Assembly (NCBI GenBank): GCA_963799925.1
Contig: CAWCYZ010000004.1
Span: forward strand, 1,922,001-1,986,000
Origin: DATBQN01 sp963799925
GTDB lineage: Bacteria > Acidobacteriota > Thermoanaerobaculia > Multivoradales > UBA5704
Reading direction: 5' to 3'
DNA: 64,000 bases
The position numbers and the translations under genes were made by a program. This document shows positions 24,421 through 33,282 of this stretch, piece by piece. Under the pieces are notes generated by a model. The model saw only the letters and a list, made by a program, of their open reading frames with translations, was not told where the DNA came from and searched no databases. The first letter of the stretch is position 1. Each line of letters begins with the position of its first letter.

Positions 24421-27042
24421 CTACGGCCCGATCCGCGTCAGCCGGAGGATCGGGCCGTCGACGGCCTCGGGGTCGGTGAGGTCGATCTTCGCTTGGAGGG
24501 CCCACAGGTTGTCGCCGTCGCGATCCAAAAGGATCTGGGTCGCCTCCCAGGTGCGCTCGCCCGTCTCCTCGAGCTGGGTCCACTGGTGGCGGCGGGCCTC
24601 GGGGGTGAAGAGCGGGTCGCCGTAGCTCTCGTGGAAGGGGGCGAGCGCCGCCTCGAAGCGGGCCTCGTCCCATGGCCCCTCGGGGTCGTCGGGGTCCTGG
24701 CGGATCGAGGCCGCCGCCTCCTCCCAGTCGCGCGCCGCGAGCTTGCGCACCAGGAGATGCATCTCGGCCCGCACCCGCGCCGCGAACGCCTTCGGGTTGT
24801 CGAGCAGGTCGCGCACCCACAGCGCCTCGCGCGCCGCCTCGCGGGCGGCATCCGCGGCCATCCTCTGCGCCAGCCGGAGCTCCGGATGGAGCAGGCTCTC
24901 CCACTCCTCGAGCAGGCTGGTGTCGGTGAGGTCGAGGAGGGCGCGGAAGAAGCCCAAGGCGTCCCACACCCCCTCGGTCTTCGCCGGCTCGGGGACGCTC
25001 TGGTCGAGCGTCTTGTAGAGCTGCGAGAGGTAGCGCAGCAGCACGCCCTCGCTGCGCTGCAGGCCGTAGCGGCGGACGTAGTCGGCGAAGGAGAGGTACT
25101 CCTCGAACATCTCGCGCCCGATCGACTTGGGCGCGATCTCGCGCCCGCCCACCCACGGGTGATCCCCCTTGAAGCGGTTGAAGGCGCCATAGAGGAAGTC
25201 GGCGAGGGGCTGCGGATGGGTGATCTCCTGCAGCCGCTCCATCCGCTCCTCGTAGGGGACGCCGTCGGCCTTGAGCTGGGCGACGACGTCGGTCTTCAGC
25301 TTGTCGATCTGCCGGCGGAGCACGACCTCGGGGTTCTCGAGGATCGACTCGACGAGCGTCAGGACATCTAAGGGATAGGTCTCGGAGTCGAGCTCGAGCC
25401 GCTCGAGGGTCTCGATCAGATAGAGCGACAGCGCCTGGTGGAGCGAGAAGTCCCACTGCAGGTCCTCGGCGATCACCACCCAGAGATAGCGGGTCCGCGA
25501 GTCGCGCGCCAGGCGCAGGATGCCGGCGCGGTAGAGCGAGCGGACGAGGACGGCGGCGAAGGAGAGGAGGCGCGCCTTGGTCCCCTCGTCCTCGTGGCAG
25601 CGGCGGATCAGCTCGCGGAGCGAGCCGAAGTTGCGGCGGTTGGGATCGTCCTCCTCGGCGTCGCGCTGGAGGAGCGACAGGACCATCCCGTGGGTGACCC
25701 GGAAGCGCGACTTGAGCGTCTCGGGCGGGCGGGAGATGAGCTTCTCGAAGGTCTCCGCGCTCCACGACACCTCGCCCTTGGCCGGGCCGCGCGCCGGCGA
25801 CTTCGACCTCTTGCCGCCGCTCTCCGCCTTCTTGTCGCTCCGCCGCTTCTCGATGATGTGCTCCGGCGCCTGGGCGACGACGCTCCCCTCGGTGTCGAAG
25901 CCCTTCCTGCCGGCGCGGCCGGCGATCTGCTGGAAGTCGCGCACCGAGAGCATGGCGATCTTCTTGCCGTCGAACTTGGCGAGGCGGGTGAAGAGCACGG
26001 TGCGGATGGGGATGTTGACGCCGACCCCGAGGGTGTCGGTCCCCGAGATCACCTTGAGGAGGCCCTGCTGCGAGAGCTGCTCGACGAGCAGCCGGTACTT
26101 GGGGAGGAGCCCGGCGTGGTGGACGCCGATGCCGAAGGAGAGGAAGCGGCGGAACTCCTTGCCGTACGGGGTGTCGAGGCGGAAGTCGCCCACCGCGTCG
26201 CGGATCTTGTCGCGCTCCTCGCGGCTGGCGATCTTCATGCTGGTGAGCGACTGGGCGAGCTCGGCGCACTCGCGCTGGGTGAAGTTGACGATGTAGATCG
26301 GCGACTTGCCGGCGGCGAGGAGGTCCTCGACGGTCTCGTGGAGGGGGGTTTCCCGATACTCCCAGTCGAGCGGCACCGGCCGCATGGCGGAGGCGACGAC
26401 CGCGACCTCGTGCGACGTCTCGCGCCCCAGGTGCTCGGCGATGCCGGAGACGTCGCCGAGCGTCGCCGACATGAGGAGGAAACGGGTGCCGGGGAGGGTG
26501 ATGAGCGGCACCTGCCAGGCGACGCCGCGCTCGGGATCGGAGTAGTAGTGGAACTCGTCCATCACCACATAGGGAGCGTCGAGGCCGCGGCCGCGGCGCA
26601 GCGCCATGTTGGCGAGCACCTCGGCGGTGCAGCAGAGGACGCGGCCGTCGGGGTTGATCGAGGCGTCGCCGGTCAGCATGCCGACCTCGGCGGCGCCGAA
26701 GTCCTCGCACAGCGAGAAGAACTTCTCCGAGGCGAGCGCCTTGATCGGGCTGGTGTAGTAGGAGGCTCTCCCCTCGCAGAGAGCCTTGAAGTGGAGCCCG
26801 AGGGCGACCAGCGACTTGCCCGAGCCGGTCGGCGTGTTCAAGATCACGTGCCGGCCGGCCATGATCTCGAGGAGCGCCTCCTCCTGCGCCGGATAGAGCT
26901 CGAAGCCGACCTCCGCCACCCACTCGAGGAACTGCCCCAGGATCCAGTCGGCGTCGAAGACCGGCGCCGCCGGCAGCCGCGCGGCGAGCGAGGGGCGGGT
27001 GCGGGTGGCGCCGGGGAGGGCGGAGATCGCGGGGTCGGCCAT
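24421..27042 (-). CDS. Ski2-like DEAD/DEAH-box helicase with DUF3516
   Basis: 873 aa. Walker A TPTGSGKSLVAL (~residue 70), DEFHYYS as motif II (~162), LLMSATLGDVSG as motif III, and QQIAGRAGRKGFD as motif VI. The C-terminal ~430 residues match the DUF3516 region that follows the helicase core in these bacterial Ski2/Mtr4-like proteins (LIETLERLELDSETYPLDVL). The likely substrate is RNA or structured nucleic acid; the exact role is unknown. Codon usage is typical of the genome. The gene is intact. Confidence 0.93.
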   Translation of the reverse strand: MADPAISALPGATRTRPSLAARLPAAPVFDADWILGQFLEWVAEVGFELYPAQEEALLEIMAGRHVILNTPTGSGKSLVALGLHFKALCEGRASYYTSPIKALASEKFFSLCEDFGAAEVGMLTGDASINPDGRVLCCTAEVLANMALRRGRGLDAPYVVMDEFHYYSDPERGVAWQVPLITLPGTRFLLMSATLGDVSGIAEHLGRETSHEVAVVASAMRPVPLDWEYRETPLHETVEDLLAAGKSPIYIVNFTQRECAELAQSLTSMKIASREERDKIRDAVGDFRLDTPYGKEFRRFLSFGIGVHHAGLLPKYRLLVEQLSQQGLLKVISGTDTLGVGVNIPIRTVLFTRLAKFDGKKIAMLSVRDFQQIAGRAGRKGFDTEGSVVAQAPEHIIEKRRSDKKAESGGKRSKSPARGPAKGEVSWSAETFEKLISRPPETLKSRFRVTHGMVLSLLQRDAEEDDPNRRNFGSLRELIRRCHEDEGTKARLLSFAAVLVRSLYRAGILRLARDSRTRYLWVVIAEDLQWDFSLHQALSLYLIETLERLELDSETYPLDVLTLVESILENPEVVLRRQIDKLKTDVVAQLKADGVPYEERMERLQEITHPQPLADFLYGAFNRFKGDHPWVGGREIAPKSIGREMFEEYLSFADYVRRYGLQRSEGVLLRYLSQLYKTLDQSVPEPAKTEGVWDALGFFRALLDLTDTSLLEEWESLLHPELRLAQRMAADAAREAAREALWVRDLLDNPKAFAARVRAEMHLLVRKLAARDWEEAAASIRQDPDDPEGPWDEARFEAALAPFHESYGDPLFTPEARRHQWTQLEETGERTWEATQILLDRDGDNLWALQAKIDLTDPEAVDGPILRLTRIGP

Positions 27043-27231
27043 GCGGAAGCGATTCTCCCACGCCGCGCCGGTTGTCGGAGAGCTATGGGCGGAGAGCTGC
27101 GCAGATGCCGATGGGCCGCCGCACGTCGAGGAGAAGGAGATCTGCTTGCGCCGTACATCCGGCAGCAGGAGGTCGAAGACCGGAGGCTCGATCGTGCCCT
27201 CTATCGTAGCCCCTTAGGCGGCTCAGGATTC

Positions 27232-27278
27232 AACCGCTTTGAGCGGTTCACATCTTCAGCCTCCGGCTTTGCCGGAGG
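27232..27278. promoter_or_regulatory. Two adjacent hairpins upstream of a small-peptide gene
   Basis: AACCGCT-TTG-AGCGGTT (27232-27248) and CCTCCGGC-TTT-GCCGGAGG (27260-27278) are perfect stems 50 bp upstream of the Cys-rich peptide start. Neither is followed by a T-run. They may be a leader structure of that mRNA or REP-like elements. From 27043 to 27231 I see no gene. Confidence 0.5.
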
Positions 27279-27329
27279 TATCTGACTCTCTCTGGCGGCT
27301 CGGCGGCACCATGCTTGAAAGGAGATCCC

Positions 27330-27551
27330 ATGTTCATGTCCTTCTTACTACAGATGATGTTGTCGGTCCTGCCCCTGTTCGGCGTTGCCAAACCGGCGGA
27401 AACGCCGTCTTCGGCCGCTCTGAAGCCGCCCTCGTTCGAGAGCCTCTTCGGCGCCAGCTCGATCTGTGCTGGAGTCACCTGCGACCTCAACCACTTCTGT
27501 TGTCAGGGCCTCTGCATCGCCATGCGCGACGATTGCCGGATCAATAACTAG
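27330..27551 (+). CDS. Small secreted cysteine-rich peptide
   Basis: 73 aa. An N-terminal signal peptide (MFMSFLLQMMLSVLPLFG) is followed by a Pro/Ser-rich propeptide-like stretch and a 30-residue tail with six cysteines in a C-x4-C-x5-CC-x3-C-x6-C pattern. Key segments are ICAGVTC, HFCCQGLC and RDDC. AAAGGAG is 6 nt before the ATG. Six closely spaced cysteines behind a signal peptide suggest a disulfide-stabilised secreted peptide. No known family was recognised. The gene is isolated between a helicase and the convergent CapA-like gene. Confidence 0.65.
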   Translation: MFMSFLLQMMLSVLPLFGVAKPAETPSSAALKPPSFESLFGASSICAGVTCDLNHFCCQGLCIAMRDDCRINN

Positions 27552-27594
27552 AAGAGACGTCATGAGGAACGGCGAGGGTCGCTGCGCCGACGGG

Positions 27595-29046
27595 TCACGT
27601 GAGCCTCACCCGTCCGATCCCGCCGTCGAGCGCGATCTCGGTGCCGTAGGGGGCGGAGAGGTGGGCGAGGCCCTGGAGGATCGAGCGCGCCTCGCCTCCT
27701 TCGGCCCTCCGCGGCGTGCCGCGGCGGTCGACCGGCAGGCCGAAGCCCAGGGTGATGGGGTGGAGCTCGACCTCCGCCAGCCGCTCGCCGGCCCAGGTCA
27801 GGCGCGGCACGACGCTCTGCCAGAAGCGGCGCTCCTTCCAGTAGATGATCTTCCGGTTGTACCTCCAGGTGTCGAGGGTGCTCGGGTCGAGCCCCTCGAA
27901 GGCGAGCGCCTCCGGGGGCACCTGCGGGTCGGACTCGTACTGGAAGAAGAAGTTTCCCAGCGAGTAGAAGATCGGCTTCCCCTTGTAGACCTCGATGCCG
28001 CGCAGCACGTGGGGGCCGGCACCGACGAAGAGGTCGGCGCCGGCGTCCAGGCAGGCGCGGGCGAAGGGCTGGAGGAAGAGGTCGGGGCGGTCGAGCCGCT
28101 GCCGCGCCTCGTGGGCGTGGATCGAGGCGATGACGACGCGCGACACGCTCCGCGCCGCGCGGATCGACTCGGCGATGCGCGCCACGTCCTCGGGTCGGGC
28201 GCGGGGGACGATGTCGGTGCCGCCGCCGGGGGCGATCGTCAGGTCCCAGAAGGTGGCCGTCCCGGCGGGCTTGCGGCTCTCCTCGTCGGCGATCATCTCG
28301 GCGAAGTCGCCCCAGCCCTGGAGCTCGATCAGCCGCTCCTGCTCCTTCCTCAGGCGCTCGTAGAGGCCGCGCTCGAGCTGGACGGTGTAGTCGATCTTCA
28401 GCGGGTTGATCCCCGGCCGCCCCTTGACCCAGGGGTGGGCGGGGCCGGCGGCGAAGAAGTCGGGGTAGGAGGAGGCGCAGTTGACGTCGGCGACACGGCC
28501 GGCGGCGGTGTCGGCGTAGGCCGGCCGCGCCGCCTGCGCCAGGTCGAGCCCGGTGCCGGCGTGGGAGATCCCGGCGCGGTCGAGCTCGGTCCAGGTGGAG
28601 GCGAGCCCCTCGTTGCCGTAATCGAGCGCGTGGTTGTTCGCCGTCCCCATGAGGCCGAAGCCCATGGCGCGGAGCTCGTCCGCCCCCCAGGTGGGGCAGA
28701 TCGTCACCGGGTCCTCGCCCTTGGGGGCGGGCGAGACGCGCTGCGGATCGGCGAACACCTGCTCGCAGTTGCCCCATGCGAGGTCGGCGCCGGTCAGCAG
28801 CTCGCGGACGGCGAGGAAGCCGGGGTCCTTGAGGCGCGAGACGCGGCGGGCGATGAGGCAGTCGCCGGAAAGGGTCAGGGCGAGGCGGTCGGCGGCGGGC
28901 GGCGGAGGTGGGGGCGGCGTCGCGCCCTCGGCGGCCGGCGAGCCGGGCGGCGCTGCGCCGGCGGCCGCTCCGGCGCTCCCGGCCGCGCCGGCGACGCTGG
29001 CGAGGGCTGCCCGTCCCACGGTCTTAAGGAACGATCGGCGGTCCAT
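27595..29046 (-). CDS. CapA-family (PGA_cap) metallophosphatase-like protein, Tat-exported
   Basis: 483 aa. Starts MDRRSFLKTVGRAAL, a twin-arginine signal, then an Ala/Gly/Pro linker to about residue 50. The PGA_cap core shows LTLSGDCLIARRV, LMGTANNHALDYGNEG, VVIASIHAHE and LFVGAGPHVLRGIEVYKGK, ending in FYSLGNFFF, the family's usual motif series. Relatives act in poly-gamma-glutamate capsule synthesis; capB/capC-type partners are not present here, so a stand-alone periplasmic hydrolase is just as possible. Confidence 0.88.
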   Translation of the reverse strand: MDRRSFLKTVGRAALASVAGAAGSAGAAAGAAPPGSPAAEGATPPPPPPPAADRLALTLSGDCLIARRVSRLKDPGFLAVRELLTGADLAWGNCEQVFADPQRVSPAPKGEDPVTICPTWGADELRAMGFGLMGTANNHALDYGNEGLASTWTELDRAGISHAGTGLDLAQAARPAYADTAAGRVADVNCASSYPDFFAAGPAHPWVKGRPGINPLKIDYTVQLERGLYERLRKEQERLIELQGWGDFAEMIADEESRKPAGTATFWDLTIAPGGGTDIVPRARPEDVARIAESIRAARSVSRVVIASIHAHEARQRLDRPDLFLQPFARACLDAGADLFVGAGPHVLRGIEVYKGKPIFYSLGNFFFQYESDPQVPPEALAFEGLDPSTLDTWRYNRKIIYWKERRFWQSVVPRLTWAGERLAEVELHPITLGFGLPVDRRGTPRRAEGGEARSILQGLAHLSAPYGTEIALDGGIGRVRLT

Positions 29047-29208
29047 GGGGCCTCCTTCGGGTTGGCTGCCATCGTCTTACGGCCGGCGGGCGCGCGGGTT
29101 GCAGCACCTCTCGCCGTGGCCGCCCGCGTGCCGCGCGGGTGACATGATCGAACGATCGAGCATGGCATCGGCTCGATGCCGAAGACGTCCGGAAAGGAAG
29201 GGGAGAGC

Positions 29209-29556
29209 ATGGAGAGCCGGGAGATCCCGCAGCAGGAGTGGAAGGGCTTCCTCAACCAGCTGAGCGACGATCACGAGGGCTGGCGCGTGTCGGTCCAGGT
29301 GCTGCTGGGCGACGAGGGGGCGCAGCGCCTGGTCGAGGACCTGCCGCTCCTCGGCCTCGCCATGGAGGAGAAGGGGAGCCGGGCGAGCTCGATCGACATC
29401 GACGCCGGCGTCTCGGCCGACGATCACATCGAGCACACGGTCGATCACCCGAGCCACGTCCGCTGGGTCGCCGGCCAGGGGCTCGCCGGGACGCTCGAGA
29501 TCGAGGCGGACGGCGGCCCGACGACGCTGGTCGAGTTCCGCCCGCCCAAGGCTTGA
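29209..29556 (+). CDS. DUF5335 family protein
   Basis: 115 aa. Opens with REIPQQEWKGFLNQLSDDHE and continues GWRVSVQVLLGDEGAQ, then ending in TLEIEADGGPTTLVEFRP, the arrangement of DUF5335, a small soluble family of unknown function. AAGGAAGGGGA is close to the chosen ATG. Its stop overlaps the TTG start of the pseudouridine synthase (TTGA), so the two are translationally coupled. Confidence 0.75.
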   Translation: MESREIPQQEWKGFLNQLSDDHEGWRVSVQVLLGDEGAQRLVEDLPLLGLAMEEKGSRASSIDIDAGVSADDHIEHTVDHPSHVRWVAGQGLAGTLEIEADGGPTTLVEFRPPKA

Positions 29557-30581
29557 CGGGCGAGCGCCGGGATTCTCCTGGCGACCCCGGCGAGCGCCGG
29601 GTCTTTCGCGCCGACCGCGGCGACGCTGGAATCCGCCTGGACCGCGTCCTGCGGCGCCACCTGGCCGATCGGCCGGACGTCTCGCGCCATGCTCTCCAGG
29701 GGCGGATCGCCGCCGGCGAGGTCGCGGTCAACGGCCGCGCGGCGGCGCGGCCGGCGCTCCGCCTGCGCCTGGGCGACGAGGTCGCCCTCGACCTGCCGCC
29801 GCTGCCGCCGCGCCGGGTCCATCCCGCCCAGGAGCTGCCGCTCGCCATCCTCCACGAGGACGAGCACCTGCTCGCCCTCGACAAGCCGGCCGGGCTCGTC
29901 GTCCACCCCGCCGCCGGGCATCGCGACGGCACCCTCTGGAACGCCCTCCTCTTCCTCGCCCGCGGCTGGAGCATGGAGGATGCCGGGGGAGCGGAGGGCC
30001 GCCGGCCGAGCCTCGTCCACCGCCTCGACCGCGGCACCTCGGGCGTGCTCCTGGTGGCGAAGAGCGCCGCCGTCCATGCCGGCTTGCAGCGGGCGCTCCG
30101 CTCGCCGTCGGCCGAGAAGGTCTACCGGGCGGTGGTCTACGGGCGTGTCCGCCTGCCGCACGGCCGCATCGCCGGGAAGATCGGGCTCGATCCCGCGGAC
30201 CGCCGCCGGCGCCTGGTCTCCGCTGCCGGCCGCGACGCGCTCACCCTCTACGAGCGGCTCGGCGAGGCGGCGGCCTCGCCGCTCTCGCTCCTCGCCTGCC
30301 GCCTGAAGACGGGCCGCACGCACCAGATCCGCGTCCACTTGGCGGCCCTCGGCCATCCGCTGGTCGGCGATCCGCTCTACGGCGAGCCGCGCCACGTCGC
30401 GGGCCTGCTCCGGGCGATCCCCGATCCGCAGCTCGCGGCGCGCTGCCGCGATCTGGCGCGCCCGGCGCTCCACGCCTGGCGGCTCGCCTTCATCCATCCG
30501 GTCACCCGCGAGCGGCTGGCGCTCGAGTCGCCCCTCCCGCCGGACCTCGCCGGCCTCCTCGCCGCCGCCGGGCTCGCTTGA
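29553..30581 (+). CDS. RluA-family RNA pseudouridine synthase
   Basis: 342 aa from TTG overlapping the previous stop; a longer open frame upstream is shadow. An S4 domain (about 25-80, RLDRVLRRHLADRPDVSRHA) precedes the catalytic domain. The catalytic Asp is in LVHRLDRGTSGVLLVAK (~residue 159), and the RTHQIRVHLAALGHPLVGD motif follows. It converts specific uridines in rRNA or tRNA to pseudouridine; the RluD-like S4 arrangement suggests 23S rRNA, but the target cannot be set from sequence. Confidence 0.93.
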   Translation: MTGERRDSPGDPGERRVFRADRGDAGIRLDRVLRRHLADRPDVSRHALQGRIAAGEVAVNGRAAARPALRLRLGDEVALDLPPLPPRRVHPAQELPLAILHEDEHLLALDKPAGLVVHPAAGHRDGTLWNALLFLARGWSMEDAGGAEGRRPSLVHRLDRGTSGVLLVAKSAAVHAGLQRALRSPSAEKVYRAVVYGRVRLPHGRIAGKIGLDPADRRRRLVSAAGRDALTLYERLGEAAASPLSLLACRLKTGRTHQIRVHLAALGHPLVGDPLYGEPRHVAGLLRAIPDPQLAARCRDLARPALHAWRLAFIHPVTRERLALESPLPPDLAGLLAAAGLA

Positions 30582-30602
30582 GCCGCGACCGAGCCGCGGG
30601 GG

Positions 30603-30882
30603 CTAGCTGCCGCGGATCGTCAGCTCATTGGCGCGCGGCAGCTCGAGCACCTCGATCCCGCACTCCTTGGCGAGCCGTTCCCGGAGATCGCCCGCGATCG
30701 GCAGCTCGCGCCCCTTGCGCCAGCCGGTGCGCTCGCCCGGCGCCCTGGCGCACCACCCGAAAGAGGGCGCTGCCGGTGCCGAGCCGGTGGGCGGGGAAGC
30801 CGGCGAGCTCACGAGGATCGGCAGGCGGCGCCGGCAGGCTCGCGTGCTCCCGCCGGCTGGGCGGTTTCCGCCGGGCTGCCAA
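30603..30882 (-). pseudogene. Truncated RES-domain toxin
   Basis: Begins at TTG 30882 right after the partner's stop (TGATTG). One frame reads LPAPPADPRELAGFPAHRLG then ALFRVVRQG, the N-terminal part of RES NAD-degrading toxins. A second frame carries the C-terminus (ELPIAGDLRERLAKECGIEV ... LPRANELTIRGS). The middle, with the Arg/Tyr/Glu active-site positions, is missing: only ~90 residues remain of the usual ~150-230. An internal deletion plus a frame change near 30745 explains this. Confidence 0.68.
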
Positions 30883-31428
30883 TCAGCGGGAGGCGCGCCG
30901 GGCGGCGTCGCGGGCGAGGGTCAGGGCGGCGGCGAGATCGCGGCCGTCGCGCAGCCAGTCGATCACCGATCTCCCGCCGAGGGCACGCGACGGCGCCACC
31001 AGCCAACCGGCGAGCGTCCACTCGTCGACCTCCGAGCCCCGGAACGCCTGGAGGACCTCGGCGAGCCCGGCGACGACCTGATGGCCGCCGTCCGCGAACT
31101 GGAAGGCCGGGTAGACGAGGACCCCGTCGGCGGTCTTGAGCGCGAGGATCGTCCGCCGCTCGCGGCGGTCGGCGAGGGCCTGGCGGGAGACGCCGCCCAG
31201 CCGCTTCGCCATCTCGGCGGTGGTGTAGAAGGGTCCGAGGAGGTCGTCCCAGCGCGACGGCGCGGGGACGGCGGCGAGCATGCGATCGGCCAATTCCGCC
31301 GGCGCGCCGAGCTCGGCGAGCGAGTGGCCGTGCTCGATGAGCACCGTCAACCGTTCTTCGAGGCCGTGCCGCACCCGGTCGGTGAGCTCGTCGAGGAATG
31401 CGCTGGAGACGATCGGTTGGGTCGCCAT
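30883..31428 (-). CDS. RES-associated antitoxin-like protein
   Basis: 181 aa. The central part FYTTAEMAKRLGGVSRQALA followed by DRRERRTILALKTADG and VYPAFQF is the helix-turn-helix/MbcA-like arrangement found next to RES toxins. A C-terminal segment similar to DUF2384 (VDEWTLAGWLVAPSRALGGR, SVIDWL) completes the match. I chose ATG 31428. Its partner gene immediately downstream is decayed, so it is probably an orphan. Such proteins repress their own promoter. Confidence 0.75.
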   Translation of the reverse strand: MATQPIVSSAFLDELTDRVRHGLEERLTVLIEHGHSLAELGAPAELADRMLAAVPAPSRWDDLLGPFYTTAEMAKRLGGVSRQALADRRERRTILALKTADGVLVYPAFQFADGGHQVVAGLAEVLQAFRGSEVDEWTLAGWLVAPSRALGGRSVIDWLRDGRDLAAALTLARDAARRASR

Positions 31429-31501
31429 GACCTCAGGATAGCGTCCGGGGACCCGATGCGTCAAGGGCGTCAAGGGAACCGCCTCAGGGTCGTCCGGCGA
31501 C

Positions 31502-32401
31502 CTACGAGAGCGGCCTCGCTTCGCCGCCCGCTTCTTTCTCCTGCAGATATCCGAGGCACTTGTAGACCAGCTTCGCGGCCAGGAAGTCGCTCGCCGGCTG
31601 GCCGCCGATGGGGGCCAGCTCGACCAGGTCCATGGCGACGACGGTCTTCTGCCGGAAGAGCGTCCGCAGCAGCGCGAGCGTCGGGTACCACGCCCCGCCG
31701 CCCGGCTCGGGCGTGCCCGTGGCCGGCACCAGCGCCGGATCGAAGTAGTCGATGTCGAAGGTCAGGTAGATCCTCTCCGGCAGCTCCGCGAGGAGGTGCG
31801 CGAAACGCTCCGCGGCGCGGTCCATCTCGTGCCCCCAGATCACCCGCAGGCGCCGCTCCTTCACCCATCGGGCCTCCGGCGCCGACAGCGACCGAATGCC
31901 CACCGCCAGCGTCGGTACCCCCAGGTCGACCACCCGCTTCATGACGCTCGCGTGCGAGTAGGGCGTCCCCTCGAACTCGTCGCGCAGGTCGGCGTGGGCG
32001 TCGAACTGGACGACGCCGATCTCGCCGTGGACGTCGCGCGCCGCGGCGACCGGCGCCTGGGTGAGGCTGTGCTCGCCGCCGAGGGTCACCAGGAACTTCC
32101 CCGCCGCGAGGTGCCGCCGGGCTTCCGCCGCCAGCTCGCCCATGGCGTCCTCCATCTCGAACGCCTCGGGGAGATACGGCGGCAGGGTCGCGATCCCCTG
32201 CCGGAAGGGCTCGCTCCCCAGCTCCTCGTCCCACAGCTCCAGGCTCTGCGACGCCCGCACGATGGCCGCCGGGCCGGCCGACGTGCCCTTGCCGTACGTC
32301 GTCGTCCGCTCGAACGGCACCGGCAGCACCGCCACCCGGCTGGTCTCGTAACGGCAGTCGTCCGCCTCGAGCAACCCGAAATTCGTCGGCAGGAAGGGCA
32401 T
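31502..32401 (-). CDS. speB: Agmatinase/arginase-family ureohydrolase
   Basis: 299 aa. The di-manganese ligand motifs are GGEHSLT (~residue 100), FDAHADLRDEFEGTPYSHA (~124-142) and FDIDYFDPALVPATGTPEPG (~216-235), in the order and spacing of agmatinases. The reaction is agmatine to putrescine plus urea. No arginine decarboxylase is in the window. Arginase-family members with other guanidino substrates cannot be excluded. Complete and of normal length. Confidence 0.92.
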   Translation of the reverse strand: MPFLPTNFGLLEADDCRYETSRVAVLPVPFERTTTYGKGTSAGPAAIVRASQSLELWDEELGSEPFRQGIATLPPYLPEAFEMEDAMGELAAEARRHLAAGKFLVTLGGEHSLTQAPVAAARDVHGEIGVVQFDAHADLRDEFEGTPYSHASVMKRVVDLGVPTLAVGIRSLSAPEARWVKERRLRVIWGHEMDRAAERFAHLLAELPERIYLTFDIDYFDPALVPATGTPEPGGGAWYPTLALLRTLFRQKTVVAMDLVELAPIGGQPASDFLAAKLVYKCLGYLQEKEAGGEARPLS

Positions 32402-32505
32402 GGGGCGGGGTTGTAGCAGGGGGGCGGAGGGGCGTCAAGCGTGCCGGCGTGCGGCGGGCGCCCGATGCTCGGCTGCGAGAGTCGGTGGAATGTCACAATC
32501 CATCC

Positions 32506-33264
32506 ATGAGCGATTCCTCTCCCCTCGAGCTCCCCGCCGACCTCCTCCGCCGCCTCGCCGCCGCCCGCTCCGTCGTCGCCTCGACCGGCGCCGGGGTCTC
32601 GAAGGAGAGCGGGCTCGACACCTTCCGCGACGTGGGCGGAGTCTGGCAGCAGGTGCGCCCGGAGGACATGGCGACGCCGCAGGCCTTCCGGCGCGATCCC
32701 GCCCGCGTCTGGCGGTGGTATGCGGAGCGCTACCGGCGGGCCGCGGCGGTCTCGCCCAACCCGGCGCACTTCGCACTCGCAAGATGGGAGCGCCTGTTTG
32801 CGTCCTTCTGTCTGGTGACTCAGAACGTCGACGGGCTCCACCAGCGCGCCGGCAGCTCCGATCCCCTGGAGCTGCACGGTACCCTCGCCTGGGCGAAGTG
32901 CGACGCCTGCGGCCGCCGGATGCCGATGGGCGAGGCGGTCGCCGGGTCGCCCGAGGCGCCGCCGGTCTGCTCCTGCCGCGGCCTGCTGCGCCCGGCGGTC
33001 GTCTGGTTCGGCGAGGCGCTGCCGGCGGAGATCCTCGAGCGCGCCAGCGAGGCCGCCGCCTGGTGCGAGGTCTTCGTCTCCGTCGGCACCTCGGCGACCG
33101 TCTACCCCGCCGCGGGGCTGATCGAGCTGGCGCTCGGCAACGGCGCCAGCCTGATCGAGGTCAACCCCGAGCCGACCCCTTTCTCGCGCCTCGCCGCCCT
33201 GCGCCTCGCCGCGCCGGCGGGGGAGGCGCTCCCCTGGCTGACTGAAAGAATCGCCGCAGGCTGA
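32506..33264 (+). CDS. cobB: NAD-dependent protein deacylase (sirtuin)
   Basis: 252 aa. The NAD-binding motif STGAGVSKESGLDTFR is near residue 26, TQNVDGLHQRAG near 104 and the catalytic His is in ELHGTLAWAKC (~122). Zinc ligands are CDAC (~129-132) and CSC (~156-158, from VCSCRG), then VVWFGEALP. It removes acyl groups from lysines using NAD+. I chose ATG 32506, giving a normal length. radC follows 18 bp later and larC after that, forming a plus-strand run. Confidence 0.93.
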   Translation: MSDSSPLELPADLLRRLAAARSVVASTGAGVSKESGLDTFRDVGGVWQQVRPEDMATPQAFRRDPARVWRWYAERYRRAAAVSPNPAHFALARWERLFASFCLVTQNVDGLHQRAGSSDPLELHGTLAWAKCDACGRRMPMGEAVAGSPEAPPVCSCRGLLRPAVVWFGEALPAEILERASEAAAWCEVFVSVGTSATVYPAAGLIELALGNGASLIEVNPEPTPFSRLAALRLAAPAGEALPWLTERIAAG

Positions 33265-33282
33265 TCTTGAGGAGATCGAACG

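Noticed and set aside
25438..27285. 615-aa plus-strand ORF opposite the Ski2-like helicase
   Set aside because: Composition (Glu/Gly/Arg/Leu-rich, no domains) is typical of antisense frames in high-GC genes.
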